Shown: positions 45,441-54,978, numbered from the stretch's first letter. The stretch: DNA of 64,000 nucleotides from Halobacteriovoraceae bacterium (GCA_002712005.1 PASP01000015.1:124001-188000); one strand, 5' to 3'. Translations and numbers: made by a program. The notes: generated from the letters alone by a model not told the origin.

Positions 45441-47189
45441 ATGCTAAGTATTAGAAAGAACATTTATATTCTCGTCCTCATTGTCTCCTTTTTTAGAATT
45501 GAACCCTCTTGGTCTATTTCACAAGAAGATTTAAAAGAAAATTTCACTTTAATTCAAAAGAGAATGAAGAAAAATCCAGAATCAATTGAGAAAACATTCT
45601 GGACTCTTCATAAGAAGTTTTCAAAACAGCTTTGTACTCCTGGTACCGAGGAGAAATTTTGGGATCTTTTTAGAAACTTTAGAGGAGATGGACATTACCT
45701 ACCAAAAACATTGGAAGGCAAGTTAGATAGAAATACTCTCTATCGCTATATTCCTGAGATTAAAAAGAAGAAGAGTTGGATTGTTGAGTAGATCATCGAT
45801 CTAAAAAAGAAAAAGAACTTTAAAGCTGAATTGAAAGAATTGAAATCTCTTGAAAAAGATATCGATACTTTGATCCGTTATAAAGAAATCTATGAAGATT
45901 CAAATAATGAAACTGAGAAAGTCCTTTATAAAGACAAATCAAAATATTTGATGATCAAGTTTAGAAAGAACTTTAACGATTTCATTTTGAAAGTACCTTA
46001 TTTAACTTCATATCGTTTTCCTGTTGATCACTTCGAATTGAGAGAGAATTATGATGAAGTTAAGTATGGTCAAACCCCAGAGCAAAAAAAGAGAGCGAAC
46101 GAAGTTTATTTTTATAGAAAAATTGTTCAAGATGGAGCTGAAGATCCTAATGGCTCATCTTCTGATTTATTCTTACGTTCTATGATTGATACGTTGGTTC
46201 TTAAATTCAAAGAAGCTCCTGAGCTTCTCACTGAAGAACTAAGATATGATTTGAACTCCGCATTTTCAGGGTTAGAGAGGCAGTTGAAAAGAGGACCTCA
46301 GGGACAAGTCAGAAGAATGAGAGTTTGGCGAAATAAGATTTCTCGCCAGATTTCCTATTATGAAGATATTAAAAAGAATAAGGTGAAAGTGGGAAGCCAC
46401 TATGAGTCGGGCGATCAAGTTATAGAAACTTCTGTTAAAGCAAAGAAAGAACTGCAAGACTTTGTATATTCTAAGCACAAGGAAGTTTATGACTTTTGGA
46501 AAAATGAAGATGAGGCCTATCAAGCCCTCTATGTGTTAGTGACTACGCTATTTAATGAAGTCGGTGGAATTGATGGTAAAGAGGCCATGGAAAGAAGGGA
46601 TGTTCTTCAAGTTGTTATTAATAGATATTTTCATCCCAAATATAATTTTATTCCTGAACATGATTATCTTTACCCTTATTTTACTCCCAAAGACTTTAAA
46701 GGTGATTGGCAAAAGCATCCTTGGTTAAATGTTATGTTTAAAGAAGGGGAGTTTTCTTTTACCTATTATTTTATTCACGGTGCAATACGCGTTTTTTGTC
46801 CGGATCAAACTTGGGCCGGTCGAAAACTTAGAAATGAAAACCTGGATCTCTCTATTGAAGCCTTGGCCAATTTTGATGGGGACTTTAAAGGGATTCGCTA
46901 TTTCTCACGGGCCAGTATGTTGGGAAGAATTTCAATGGATAAGATATGGAGTGGCTATTTGCCAATTCCAGAAAGAGCGGGAGTGAAGATACCCTTGAAA
47001 AGACAAACGTCTCTTTTAAAAGCCTATAAAAGTAAGAACTACGACTATCTCTATCACTTTACCGATCCCAAGCAGAGAAGATTCAAAGTTCTCCAGATAG
47101 AGGACAAGACTTACTCTCTAGATTTAGAGACCGAGAAGTTTTATTTATACCGTAGTCCTCATTACTTTAAATACTTTTCCGCTGAGTAA
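45441..47189 (+). pseudogene. Secreted hypothetical protein interrupted by one in-frame TAG
   Basis: Start 45441 follows GAGGAGA and gives a signal peptide (MLSIRKNIYILVLIVSFF, to about residue 25). The frame stops at TAG 45789-45791 after about 116 codons, yet continues open in the same frame to 47189 without a further stop. The next possible start in frame is only a TTG at 45831 with no Shine-Dalgarno. The sequence reads naturally across the stop (KSWIVE, stop, IIDLKKKKNF). The C-terminal part, ALYVLVTTLFNEVGG ... VLQVVINRYF, faintly resembles SleB-type cell-wall hydrolases. A single-base nonsense mutation, sequence error or readthrough are the options; a two-gene reading is less likely. 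Confidence 0.6.
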
Positions 47190-47296
47190 GAATCTGTGTA
47201 GAAAGTTCTTTATCTAGCTCTAACCTATTGTCGTCACGTTAATAAAAAGTTATATTGGATAGATTAGTGTATTATTTGTTTACCTAATTTATTTAG

Positions 47297-47316
47297 TCCT
47301 TCAACCATGCGAAGGA
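47297..47316 (+). promoter_or_regulatory. Hairpin just upstream of the metK ribosome-binding site
   Basis: TCCTTC (47297-47302) pairs with GAAGGA (47311-47316) around an 8-base loop. It is eight bases from the GGAG (47324-47327) that serves the metK ATG. It may affect translation. It does not match a SAM riboswitch consensus that I recognise. Confidence 0.35.
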
Positions 47317-47333
47317 TGACAGTGGAGATAGAT

Positions 47334-48488
47334 ATGTTAAAGAATTTTGTATTTACTTCTGAATCAGTTACAGAAGGTCACCCAGATAAAATTGCTGATG
47401 GTATCTCGGATGCGATTTTAGATACTATGCTGGCTCAAGATCCAAAGTCACGTGTAGCTTGTGAAACTATGGTGACTACTGGAATGGCGGTGATTGCAGG
47501 GGAAATTACAACGAAAGCTCAAATTGATTTTCAAGAAGTTGTAAGAAATAAAATCCGTGATATTGGATATGATCATTCAGATAAAGGTTTTGATGGCAAT
47601 ACTTGTTCAGTACTTGTTGCTCTTGATAAGCAATCTCCAGAAATTGCCCAAGGGGTGAATGAAGGTGAAGGCGATCACAAAGAGCAAGGAGCTGGTGACC
47701 AAGGTCTTATGTTTGGATACGCTGTTAATGAAGCGGAAAACCTAATGCCTTATACAATAGACCTTTCTCATAAACTGGCTTTAAGACTTACTGAGATCAG
47801 AAAAAATGGAGTAGCTCCTCTTCTTAGACCAGATGGTAAGACTCAAGTTTCCGCTGAGTATGTAGATGGTAAAATTACTCGTTTAAAAAATATTGTAATT
47901 TCAACTCAACATGCTGAAGAACTCTCACAGAAGCAAATTAAAGAGCTTCTACGTGAAGAAGTGATTAATAAAGTAATCCCAAGTGATCTCATTGATAATG
48001 ATACTAAAATTTGGACGAATCCAACTGGAAAGTTTGTGATTGGTGGTCCAATGGGTGACTGTGGATTAACCGGTCGTAAAATTATCGTTGATACTTATGG
48101 AGGTCATGGAGCTCACGGTGGTGGTGCTTTCTCTGGAAAAGATCCAACTAAGGTTGACCGTTCTGCAGCCTATGCTGCTCGCCACGCAGCTAAGCATATT
48201 GTTGCTGCTGGACTAGCGGATAGAGCTCTAGTACAGGTTGCATACGCTATTGGTGTTGCAGAGCCTATGAGTTTTCTTGTTGAAACTTATGGAACAGAAA
48301 AAGTAGATATTAATAAGCTTACAGAAGCTGTGAATAAGACTTTTGATATGAGACCTAAGGCCATTATTGATCGTCTAGATTTACTTAAGCCTATTTATGC
48401 TCCTAGTTCTGCCTATGGCCACTTTGGAAGAGATATCTTTCCTTGGGAAAAATTAGATAAATTAGAAGAGCTAAAATCTCATTTTTAA
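47334..48488 (+). CDS. metK: S-adenosylmethionine synthetase
   Basis: Makes SAM from methionine and ATP. ATG 47334 is chosen (GGAG six bases upstream; protein begins [19 protein letters not shown] as usual); the frame is open from 47307. Family motifs: [28 protein letters not shown], and the phosphate loop [22 protein letters not shown]. About 384 residues, normal. A good terminator follows. Confidence 0.98.
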   Translation: MLKNFVFTSESVTEGHPDKIADGISDAILDTMLAQDPKSRVACETMVTTGMAVIAGEITTKAQIDFQEVVRNKIRDIGYDHSDKGFDGNTCSVLVALDKQSPEIAQGVNEGEGDHKEQGAGDQGLMFGYAVNEAENLMPYTIDLSHKLALRLTEIRKNGVAPLLRPDGKTQVSAEYVDGKITRLKNIVISTQHAEELSQKQIKELLREEVINKVIPSDLIDNDTKIWTNPTGKFVIGGPMGDCGLTGRKIIVDTYGGHGAHGGGAFSGKDPTKVDRSAAYAARHAAKHIVAAGLADRALVQVAYAIGVAEPMSFLVETYGTEKVDINKLTEAVNKTFDMRPKAIIDRLDLLKPIYAPSSAYGHFGRDIFPWEKLDKLEELKSHF

Positions 48489-48513
48489 TTTAGAATAAAA
48501 GTATGAATAGTGA

Positions 48514-48539
48514 GGGGCCTATTTTAGGCCCCTTTTTTT
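48514..48539 (+). terminator. Rho-independent terminator after metK
   Basis: GGGGCCTA (48514-48521), loop TTT, TAGGCCCC (48525-48532), then seven T (48533-48539). The stem is a perfect 8 bp. Confidence 0.93.
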
Positions 48540-48559
48540 AGCCTCAGAATTTAATTAAT

Positions 48560-48796
48560 ATGGAAGATACACTCTTTTTTATTTTTCGCTACATTCCTTT
48601 TTGGTCCATTCCTTTGGGAATGATCAGTCTTCAATTTGGTTATATTTATTGGATAAAAGAAATCCGTTGGGTTTCTTATTCTTTCTATGCAACAGGATTT
48701 ATTTGTTTCCTCTTTCTTTCTTATTATATTTACGCTGGAAGTCCCGATGGCTCGGCGCGCATCTTAGATAATCTCTTTAGAGAAGTGAAGAGATAG
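48560..48796 (+). CDS. Small two-helix membrane protein
   Basis: A 78-residue protein with two hydrophobic segments (about 8-30 and 37-60) and a short charged tail (ARILDNLFREVKR). I do not recognise the family. It lies alone between the metK terminator and a sigma-54 regulator promoter. Composition and length fit a real small membrane protein, but no clear Shine-Dalgarno is present. Function unknown. Confidence 0.55.
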   Translation: MEDTLFFIFRYIPFWSIPLGMISLQFGYIYWIKEIRWVSYSFYATGFICFLFLSYYIYAGSPDGSARILDNLFREVKR

Positions 48797-48843
48797 AAAC
48801 TAAGTCATTGAAAATATAACTCACTAAAAAAGTACAATTTTCC

Positions 48844-48865
48844 CAGTGTCGATAAATTGACACTG
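48844..48865 (+). promoter_or_regulatory. Perfect 7-8-7 palindrome over the -35 of the regulator gene
   Basis: CAGTGTC (48844-48850), eight bases, GACACTG (48859-48865). Its right half covers the TTGACA -35 box at 48857-48862, so a bound repressor would block the promoter. No T-run follows, so it is not a terminator. Confidence 0.5.
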
Positions 48866-48885
48866 ACCGCTGGATTGGCTACGAT
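48857..48885 (+). promoter_or_regulatory. Sigma-70-type promoter of the sigma-54 response regulator
   Basis: TTGACA (48857-48862), a 17-base spacer, TACGAT (48880-48885). The expected start site is near 48892, leaving a leader of about 36 bases with AAGGGA before the GTG start. Confidence 0.55.
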
Positions 48886-48927
48886 TTCTCTAGACCAAGT
48901 CTTTTGGTCAACAGCAAGGGAACATTC

Positions 48928-50484
48928 GTGAAGGATTTAGACTTTTTACACGCAACGTTTGATAGTGAAGAAAGTGGTGAAGTGAAAGCTCTTCCTACAA
49001 TCTATCTTGTCGAAGATGATCAAATTCTTGGTCGTGCAATTCAAAGATATTTAAAAAAATCATTAGGACTAGAAGTGGTCTATTTCGATAATCCTAATTC
49101 ATGTATTGAATTCTTTAACGAGCAAAAAGCTACGAAAGAGTTTGTAGAATCCTTTTGTCTCGTCTCAGACATTAGTTTTTCTCAAGGTGGACCAGATGGT
49201 CTACTTCTTGTGGATATCTTAAGAGAGAAGGGCTTAAGCTTTGTCTCTATTGTCATGACTGGATTTGCTTCCATTGAAACCGCTATTATGGCGACGAAGA
49301 AAGGTGTATTTCACTATCTCACTAAGCCTTTTGAGTTAGATGTACTTTCTGATCTTGTTGTAAAGGCCCTTACTCTTAAATTAGGAGTTAAAAAGGAAAG
49401 CATATTACAGGCTAAGAAAATTAAAGAAGAAGAAGCTCTTAAGAAGGCTCCTGGAGGAGCCTACAACTCGAGCATTGCTCTAGAGTCACCTACTGAGGAC
49501 GATGTCTTCAATGGGATAATCGGTCGATCTAGTGGAATGAAGGCCGTTTTTGAGCGCATAACAAAAGTCGCTGCCTCTGATTCTACAGTTCTTATCAATG
49601 GGGCTTCTGGTACAGGGAAGGAATTAGTGGCCAGGGCCATTCATACTCTTTCCCCTCGTACAGATAAAGAACTTGTAAGCGTAAACTGTGGAGCGATTCC
49701 AGGTGAACTCTTAGAGTCTGAACTATTCGGACATGTTAAAGGTGCCTTTACAGGAGCTATTTCTGATCGCAAAGGACGATTTGAAATTGCTCATAAAGGA
49801 ACAATTTTTCTCGATGAAATTGGTGATATGCCTCTTTTATTGCAAGTAAAGCTACTTAGAGTGCTACAAAATAGAGAAATTGAAAGAGTGGGTGGCTCAG
49901 GTGCAACCCCAATTGATACACGAATCATAACGGCGACTCACAGAGATTTAGAACAGGCCGTTGCCGATAATAATTTTAGAGAAGATCTATTTTATAGATT
50001 AAATGTGATTCCTGTTGTTCTCCCTTCTTTAAAAGATAGGAGAGAGGATATTCCCCTTCTTATTAGCTATTTTCTTTCTCGCTTTGTTTCAGCAGACGGT
50101 AGAAATAATGTTGAATTTCAAGATGATGTCTTAGAAGTTCTTCTTACTTATGACTGGCCTGGAAATGTAAGGGAGCTTGAAAACTTAATTGAAAGATTAG
50201 TGATTTTAAAGGGAGGAAATACTGTTAAGATGTCGGACCTTCCTGCTAAGTTCCTACACCATCGACCAGATAAGAAATCTTCTTTTGAAAATCTCATAAG
50301 CTTGCCTGAAGAAGGTCTTGATCTCAAGTCGACTCTTTCTGATATAGAAGATTCTCTTATTGTTCAGGCCCTAGAGCTAACGGGCGGTAATAAGAATCAA
50401 GCTTCAAAGCTTTTAAAAATGAATAGAACAACACTTATTGAAAAGATGAAAAAGAAAGGCTTGATGGAGCTTTCTCTTCAATGA
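48928..50484 (+). CDS. NtrC-family sigma-54-dependent response regulator
   Basis: GTG 48928 is chosen, six bases after AAGGGA; the frame is open from a TTG at 48904. About 518 residues. Receiver domain (about 24-150): acidic pair in LVEDDQ, phospho-acceptor Asp81 in VSDIS, Thr111 in MTGF and Lys133 in TKPF. AAA+ domain: Walker A GASGTGKE, sigma-54 loop GAFTGA, Walker B FLDEIGDM. C-terminal Fis-type HTH (GGNKNQASKLLKMNRTTL). All functional residues are present, so it should activate sigma-54 promoters. Its position before the flagellar genes suggests an FlgR/FlrC-like role. The cognate kinase is not in the window. Confidence 0.92.
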   Translation: MKDLDFLHATFDSEESGEVKALPTIYLVEDDQILGRAIQRYLKKSLGLEVVYFDNPNSCIEFFNEQKATKEFVESFCLVSDISFSQGGPDGLLLVDILREKGLSFVSIVMTGFASIETAIMATKKGVFHYLTKPFELDVLSDLVVKALTLKLGVKKESILQAKKIKEEEALKKAPGGAYNSSIALESPTEDDVFNGIIGRSSGMKAVFERITKVAASDSTVLINGASGTGKELVARAIHTLSPRTDKELVSVNCGAIPGELLESELFGHVKGAFTGAISDRKGRFEIAHKGTIFLDEIGDMPLLLQVKLLRVLQNREIERVGGSGATPIDTRIITATHRDLEQAVADNNFREDLFYRLNVIPVVLPSLKDRREDIPLLISYFLSRFVSADGRNNVEFQDDVLEVLLTYDWPGNVRELENLIERLVILKGGNTVKMSDLPAKFLHHRPDKKSSFENLISLPEEGLDLKSTLSDIEDSLIVQALELTGGNKNQASKLLKMNRTTLIEKMKKKGLMELSLQ

Positions 50485-50843
50485 AAAACAAAGCTAAAGT
50501 CTCTGAATCTTGAAGCTTGCTTAAAGCTAAGTAGAGATAGGGGACTTTCAGTATTTAATCTTTCTTACTCCCTACGAAATTCCTTTAAACTCCCTTGAAT
50601 AGCGAAATGGTCGGGATCATTATGATACCGAGTTCTAAACTCGGTTTTTCCAAATCGATGAATTTACGTTAAGTCAAAATCTAAACAGGGATTTTTTTTC
50701 CACGAAGAAAATATTTCCTTTTTTTTTACGCAGGAAGATGTAAAATAGAGGGGAAGTCGATGTACTTAGGAAGAGTGGATTCGGCGTGATCATAAATGTT
50801 AATAGGTCTCCAAGGCCTAAATGAGACAGGAAGTTTCATCTCA
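50485..50843. other. 359-base gap between the regulator and the TPR gene
   Basis: No gene is evident. It contains a good terminator (50627-50649), then AT-rich sequence with T-tracts (50692-50699, 50719-50727) and a purine-rich stretch (50747-50756), probably promoter DNA for the TPR gene. No sigma-54 site of the TGGCAC-N5-TTGCA type was found by eye. Confidence 0.5.
50627..50649 (+). terminator. Rho-independent terminator after the response regulator
   Basis: ACCGAGTT (50627-50634), loop CTA, AACTCGGT (50638-50645), followed by four more T. The stem is a perfect 8 bp. Confidence 0.88.
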
Positions 50844-53522
50844 ATGAGAAAAGAATTAGGAAAAGTTCATTACAAAGTTTTGACACTTATCATCTCTACG
50901 ATGATGAGCTTTGCTTTTTCAGCGGAAGTTTTTTCGCAAGTTCTTCAATTAGAAAATGCATCAACTCACTTAAGATGGAATGTTTTTACATCTAAAGATA
51001 ATATTATTATCAGAAAGACTGGAAGGGTAATAACGCTAAAAACCCTTGATAGTGAGCTATTTGGCGTTTTAAAGAAAGATATCCAAAAGAGATTTAATAG
51101 TGAATCGAATAAAAAATATATCGAAAAGATCTCTTATCAAGAACCAACAAAGAATAATGTTTCAACGATTGAAATTAAATTGGCCAGTAATGAGGTTGAA
51201 GTTTTTAATTTCTATAGAGAAAGAGATAAGAAACATGTTTTTGATTTTTGGACAAATAACGAAGATACACCACTTTCAGAAGTTAAAGAGAAGACAGCGT
51301 CTCAAAAGAAAATAAAGGCTCCTGCTAAGAGGAAGACAAAGTCTTCAGTAGCTAAGAAAGCTAAGAAAGTGGCCAAGAAGAAGTCCGCTCCTCAAAAAGC
51401 GGAAAAAAATGCCGGATATAGAGACTTCCGCTACGGAGCTTCTTTTATTTGGGATTATGAAGGATTATCCCCAGACTTTTCTGGGACGATTGATCTCGCT
51501 GTCAAAACGCCAGAATACTTCTATCCACTTAAGAATAGAGATTACGAGAAGAGCGAGGTTGAAGCTCATCTACAACTTATGCTGAACTTCTATAGAAAGA
51601 AGAAGTATGGATTGATGTATAAGTCGATGAAGCTCTTTCAAGAAAAGTATGGGGCAGATACTCAATTAGATTTTATTGAATATTTAAAGGCTAACGCAAT
51701 TATTCGTGACCATATTGCTGGGGGAAATCGTGAACCCCTTAAGATGTCTATTAATATGCTGACCTCTATTGCTGAAAGAACAAAGGAATATGACCTACAA
51801 AAGGCTATTTATAAGTATCTTTTAACGTATTATAAAAAAACAAACGAGTATGTAGAGGCTTTGGCCATATCTAAAAAGTTCTATGTTAACAGTAAGGAAA
51901 ACTTTGACTATGAAGAGAGTACTTATGCTGCCGAAGGAATTCTCTATAATCTTACAATGCTCAATCAGGTTGAAAAGGTATCCGAGCTCATTAAAGAAAA
52001 GACCATTAGAAAAATAATAGATCCAAGTAAGCTTCTCACTTATGAAATATTTGTTAATTATAGGCTAGGAAATATTAAAGAAGTTATATCTCTCTTTAAT
52101 AAAAATAGAAAAGGCTTAGCTAAACCAATTCGCCCTGAAATTCTATTTAACGTTGCAGAAGCCTACTTTAGAATGTCTCAGTATGACATGGCGATTAATC
52201 TATTTGATGAATTTGTTACAGAGCATAGCTATCATACTTATTCTTCTAAAGCGCGATTAAGAATAGCGTTAGCTTTTGAGATTCTAGAAAAACCAGTTGA
52301 GCAAAATATTGTATTATATAAAAATGCAATTAACAGATCGCTAGATCCATTAGTAAGTGCAGAAGCTCGTATTCGCTATGCTGCTTTAAGATCTGTTAGA
52401 AAGCTTGAATTAGGGCCTAGAGATGTTGAAAATAGGGCTTTCTTAGATTTAGATGAAAATATCAAGCTTACAAAAAATTTGAAACATCTTCTTTGGTTAA
52501 CTCGCTTAAGAACATTTATTGTAGATAAAAAGTATAGAGAAGCTCTTACTTATTTATCAGCTTTACCTCTAAACTCTCTTCCTAAATTAAAGAGAAGGGT
52601 TTTTGAGTCAGATGGTGCCGAAATTATTTATGGTCTTATCGAAAAAGACTATTTAGCGAGTGAATATGCTCAAGTCGTAAAAAAATGGAATCGATATAAA
52701 AATACGTATGTAAGCAAAGTGGCCAATGATCCTTATATGAATTTTATAGTGGGTAAGAGTTACTTACGACTTGCTCTCTATGAAGGATTTGAGAAAGTCT
52801 ATTCTGATTTCAAATCATTATCGAAAACCCCAGCTAGAACTTTTCCTATTTGGGTAAAAAGACAGAATGACATAAATACAGCGGAAGTTTTAAGAGAACT
52901 TGATGTCATTAAGAATATGAAGCTTAAGAATTGGGAGCTAGCTGAAAGAGGTTTAAAGTCTTTAAAAGCACAAAATAAAGCTTATTACTATCAGGCTGTT
53001 ATCGATTTCAATAAAAATAATTTCAAAAAAGCGGTGAAAAACTTTGAGCTTTATTTGGCCAATCAGAATAAGCGGTCCATTTTTGACCCCAAAGAGCTTG
53101 CTCTCATGATGAATATGTATACAGATTCTCTCTATGAGATAGGTATGTTGTCGAAATTCCAAAAGGTCGCTGAGGCCATTTTGGCCGACACCACTAACTA
53201 TGCACCTTCCAGCGCTTTCATGAAAAATATGCGTGAAAGGTTAGAATATCTTTCGATTGAAATTGAAGCAGGTAAAAAGACGGCTAAGTCATCATTATCA
53301 CTTGAGCCAATGATTTTAAAATTTAAGAAGAATTATCCAGAATCTGCCCATATAGGGCGAGTTAACTATCTTTTAGGCATGGCGTTTGCAGAGAATAAGA
53401 AACCTCAGGAGGCGAAACGCCTTTTTGAGTCTATCCTCAGTAATCAGACAACACCTGAGACAGTGAAAGAAATGGTGAGATCAGAATTGTCATTGATGGC
53501 GATTAAAGAACGAACGATATAA
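50844..53522 (+). CDS. Exported TPR-repeat protein with a histone-like lysine/alanine linker
   Basis: About 892 residues. Start 50844 has AGGAAG ten bases upstream and gives a signal peptide (VLTLIISTMMSFAFSAEVFS). A small N-terminal domain (about 33-130) is followed by a very basic Lys/Ala/Ser linker (about 135-175) like a histone H1 tail. The remainder is helical with tetratricopeptide-like repeats (ILFNVAEAYFRMSQYDMAIN; HIGRVNYLLGMAFAENKKPQ). Location 40 bases before the flagellar regulator/basal-body operon suggests a motility-linked periplasmic scaffold, but this is inference. Confidence 0.75.
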   Translation: MRKELGKVHYKVLTLIISTMMSFAFSAEVFSQVLQLENASTHLRWNVFTSKDNIIIRKTGRVITLKTLDSELFGVLKKDIQKRFNSESNKKYIEKISYQEPTKNNVSTIEIKLASNEVEVFNFYRERDKKHVFDFWTNNEDTPLSEVKEKTASQKKIKAPAKRKTKSSVAKKAKKVAKKKSAPQKAEKNAGYRDFRYGASFIWDYEGLSPDFSGTIDLAVKTPEYFYPLKNRDYEKSEVEAHLQLMLNFYRKKKYGLMYKSMKLFQEKYGADTQLDFIEYLKANAIIRDHIAGGNREPLKMSINMLTSIAERTKEYDLQKAIYKYLLTYYKKTNEYVEALAISKKFYVNSKENFDYEESTYAAEGILYNLTMLNQVEKVSELIKEKTIRKIIDPSKLLTYEIFVNYRLGNIKEVISLFNKNRKGLAKPIRPEILFNVAEAYFRMSQYDMAINLFDEFVTEHSYHTYSSKARLRIALAFEILEKPVEQNIVLYKNAINRSLDPLVSAEARIRYAALRSVRKLELGPRDVENRAFLDLDENIKLTKNLKHLLWLTRLRTFIVDKKYREALTYLSALPLNSLPKLKRRVFESDGAEIIYGLIEKDYLASEYAQVVKKWNRYKNTYVSKVANDPYMNFIVGKSYLRLALYEGFEKVYSDFKSLSKTPARTFPIWVKRQNDINTAEVLRELDVIKNMKLKNWELAERGLKSLKAQNKAYYYQAVIDFNKNNFKKAVKNFELYLANQNKRSIFDPKELALMMNMYTDSLYEIGMLSKFQKVAEAILADTTNYAPSSAFMKNMRERLEYLSIEIEAGKKTAKSSLSLEPMILKFKKNYPESAHIGRVNYLLGMAFAENKKPQEAKRLFESILSNQTTPETVKEMVRSELSLMAIKERTI

Positions 53523-53563
53523 ACCGGCCCAGGATAGGGTGTAGTGAATTGACAGGAGGTCAA

Positions 53564-54493
53564 ATGGAAACGGTAAATGTTGAGCTATTTGGAAGAGATC
53601 CGAAGGTACAGAAGGCAGTAAATGTTGCAGCTAATGTATCTGTGACGAAAGCCCCAGTACTAATTACGGGTGAAGCAGGAGTAGGAAAGAGAACTCTTTC
53701 AAAATTTATCCACGAAAATTCAAGTCGTGCAGAGAAACCATTTGAAATGGTTGACTGTTCAACTGATGGAACAACAGTTGAGAATCAAATCCTTGGTTGG
53801 AGAGATCAGGAAGGTCGCTTTAATAAAGGTGTTCTTGAGAAAGCAAATACAGGTACTGTTGTATTCGCAAATATTGATGGACTAGAAGATGAGTTCCAAA
53901 AGAAACTTCATAAAATCATTTCTGAATTAGAAGATTATGATATCGATATCAGAATCATCGCGACGACAACTAAGAACTTATCTAAGCTTGTTGGTTCAGG
54001 TCGTTTCTATAGAGGTTTATATACTCTTGTTAGTAACAATACTGTGGCTCTTACTCCATTAAGAGAGAGAGCTCATGATCTTGAAATGATGACAAGACAT
54101 TTTATTACAGAGTTCGCAGGTGGAAAAAATATTGATGTTGATAAGACAGCAATGGATAAGATTCTAAGCCACTATTGGACTCACAATGTTCACGAACTTA
54201 AAGCTGTAATTCAAACTTCAGTTGCCAACTGTAAAGAAAATACTCTTACAGAAGCTGATTTAGAAATCGGTGAAAAGAAAGCTGTGAATATGATTGCTGA
54301 TGATGACAACGAAGGAATTCGTCTTATGTCATTAAAAGAAGCTGAAAAACTTCTTATTAAAAAAGCACTTATTCATACGAGTGAAAATAGAACACAAGCT
54401 GCAAAGATTCTTGGCGTTTCTATTAGAACTCTTAGAAATAAAATTAATGAGTACCGCCAAGGTGGAAACTCATATTTTGTTAACTTGAGATAA
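53564..54493 (+). CDS. Degenerate sigma-54 activator-like AAA+ protein with Fis HTH
   Basis: ATG 53564 follows a perfect AGGAGGT (53554-53560). About 309 residues, no receiver domain. Walker A GEAGVGK (36-42) is intact, but the sigma-54-contacting GAFTGA loop is absent (ILGWRDQEGRFNKG at 77-89 takes its place), and Walker B reads VVFANIDGL with Ala102-Asn103 instead of Asp-Glu. A Fis-type HTH (ENRTQAAKILGVSIRTLRNK) remains. It probably cannot hydrolyse ATP efficiently or remodel sigma-54 polymerase, so it may act as a DNA-binding repressor or partner, as FlbD/FlrC relatives do. It is placed 51 bases before flgB. Confidence 0.82.
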   Translation: METVNVELFGRDPKVQKAVNVAANVSVTKAPVLITGEAGVGKRTLSKFIHENSSRAEKPFEMVDCSTDGTTVENQILGWRDQEGRFNKGVLEKANTGTVVFANIDGLEDEFQKKLHKIISELEDYDIDIRIIATTTKNLSKLVGSGRFYRGLYTLVSNNTVALTPLRERAHDLEMMTRHFITEFAGGKNIDVDKTAMDKILSHYWTHNVHELKAVIQTSVANCKENTLTEADLEIGEKKAVNMIADDDNEGIRLMSLKEAEKLLIKKALIHTSENRTQAAKILGVSIRTLRNKINEYRQGGNSYFVNLR

Positions 54494-54544
54494 TTAAGCA
54501 TAAATTGACCTCCCAATATCCGGGAGCAGAAGTAAAGGACTGTT

Positions 54545-54952
54545 ATGAATGTAAACGATAAAACTCTGAAAGCATTGGCGGCATCGCTCAACTTCCGTCA
54601 AATGCGTCAAGAAGTTATTTCGAGTAACATCGCCAATGCTGATACTCCCGGCTATAAAGCCAAACGTGTAGATTTTGAGCAAGCTTTGGCAAGAGCTTTA
54701 GATGTTGATGGACAAATGAAAATGAAAACAGGCGATGAAGAACATTTTGATGTGGGTAACGGTGGATTTGATAATCTTGAGCCTGAAATTTATGAAGACC
54801 CGAATGGAGTTGTTTCAGAGGATGGCAACACTGTAGATCGGGAGCAAGAATTAGCTAAGATGGCGGAAAATAGAATCCTCTATGATGCCGCTGTTCAGCT
54901 GTTGAATAAAAAAATTGGTTTGATGAAATATACTATTTCAAATGACCGCTAA
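54545..54952 (+). CDS. flgB: Flagellar basal-body rod protein FlgB
   Basis: Proximal rod subunit, 135 residues. The N-terminal rod/hook family motif is SSNIANADTPGYKAKRVDFEQ-like (SNIANADTPGYKAKR, about 29-43), and the C-terminus has the coiled segment AENRILYDAAVQLLNKKIGLMK. AAAGGA lies upstream of the ATG. A short hairpin (CTCCC ... GGGAG, 54510-54526) lies in the leader. First gene of the flgB-to-flgD operon. Confidence 0.96.
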   Translation: MNVNDKTLKALAASLNFRQMRQEVISSNIANADTPGYKAKRVDFEQALARALDVDGQMKMKTGDEEHFDVGNGGFDNLEPEIYEDPNGVVSEDGNTVDREQELAKMAENRILYDAAVQLLNKKIGLMKYTISNDR

Positions 54953-54978
54953 GAGTAACGAAAGCTAAGGGATTATAA

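Noticed and set aside
45831-47189. A separate 452-residue gene starting at TTG 45831
   Set aside because: It is in frame with the upstream signal-peptide ORF, has no Shine-Dalgarno, and the protein reads smoothly across the TAG. One interrupted gene explains it better.
47190-47333. SAM riboswitch upstream of metK
   Set aside because: No SAM-I, SAM-II or SAM/SAH consensus element could be matched; only a small hairpin is present.
53549-53578. TTGACA at 53549 as a promoter
   Set aside because: It overlaps the AGGAGGT ribosome-binding site and no -10 follows at 16-18 bases.
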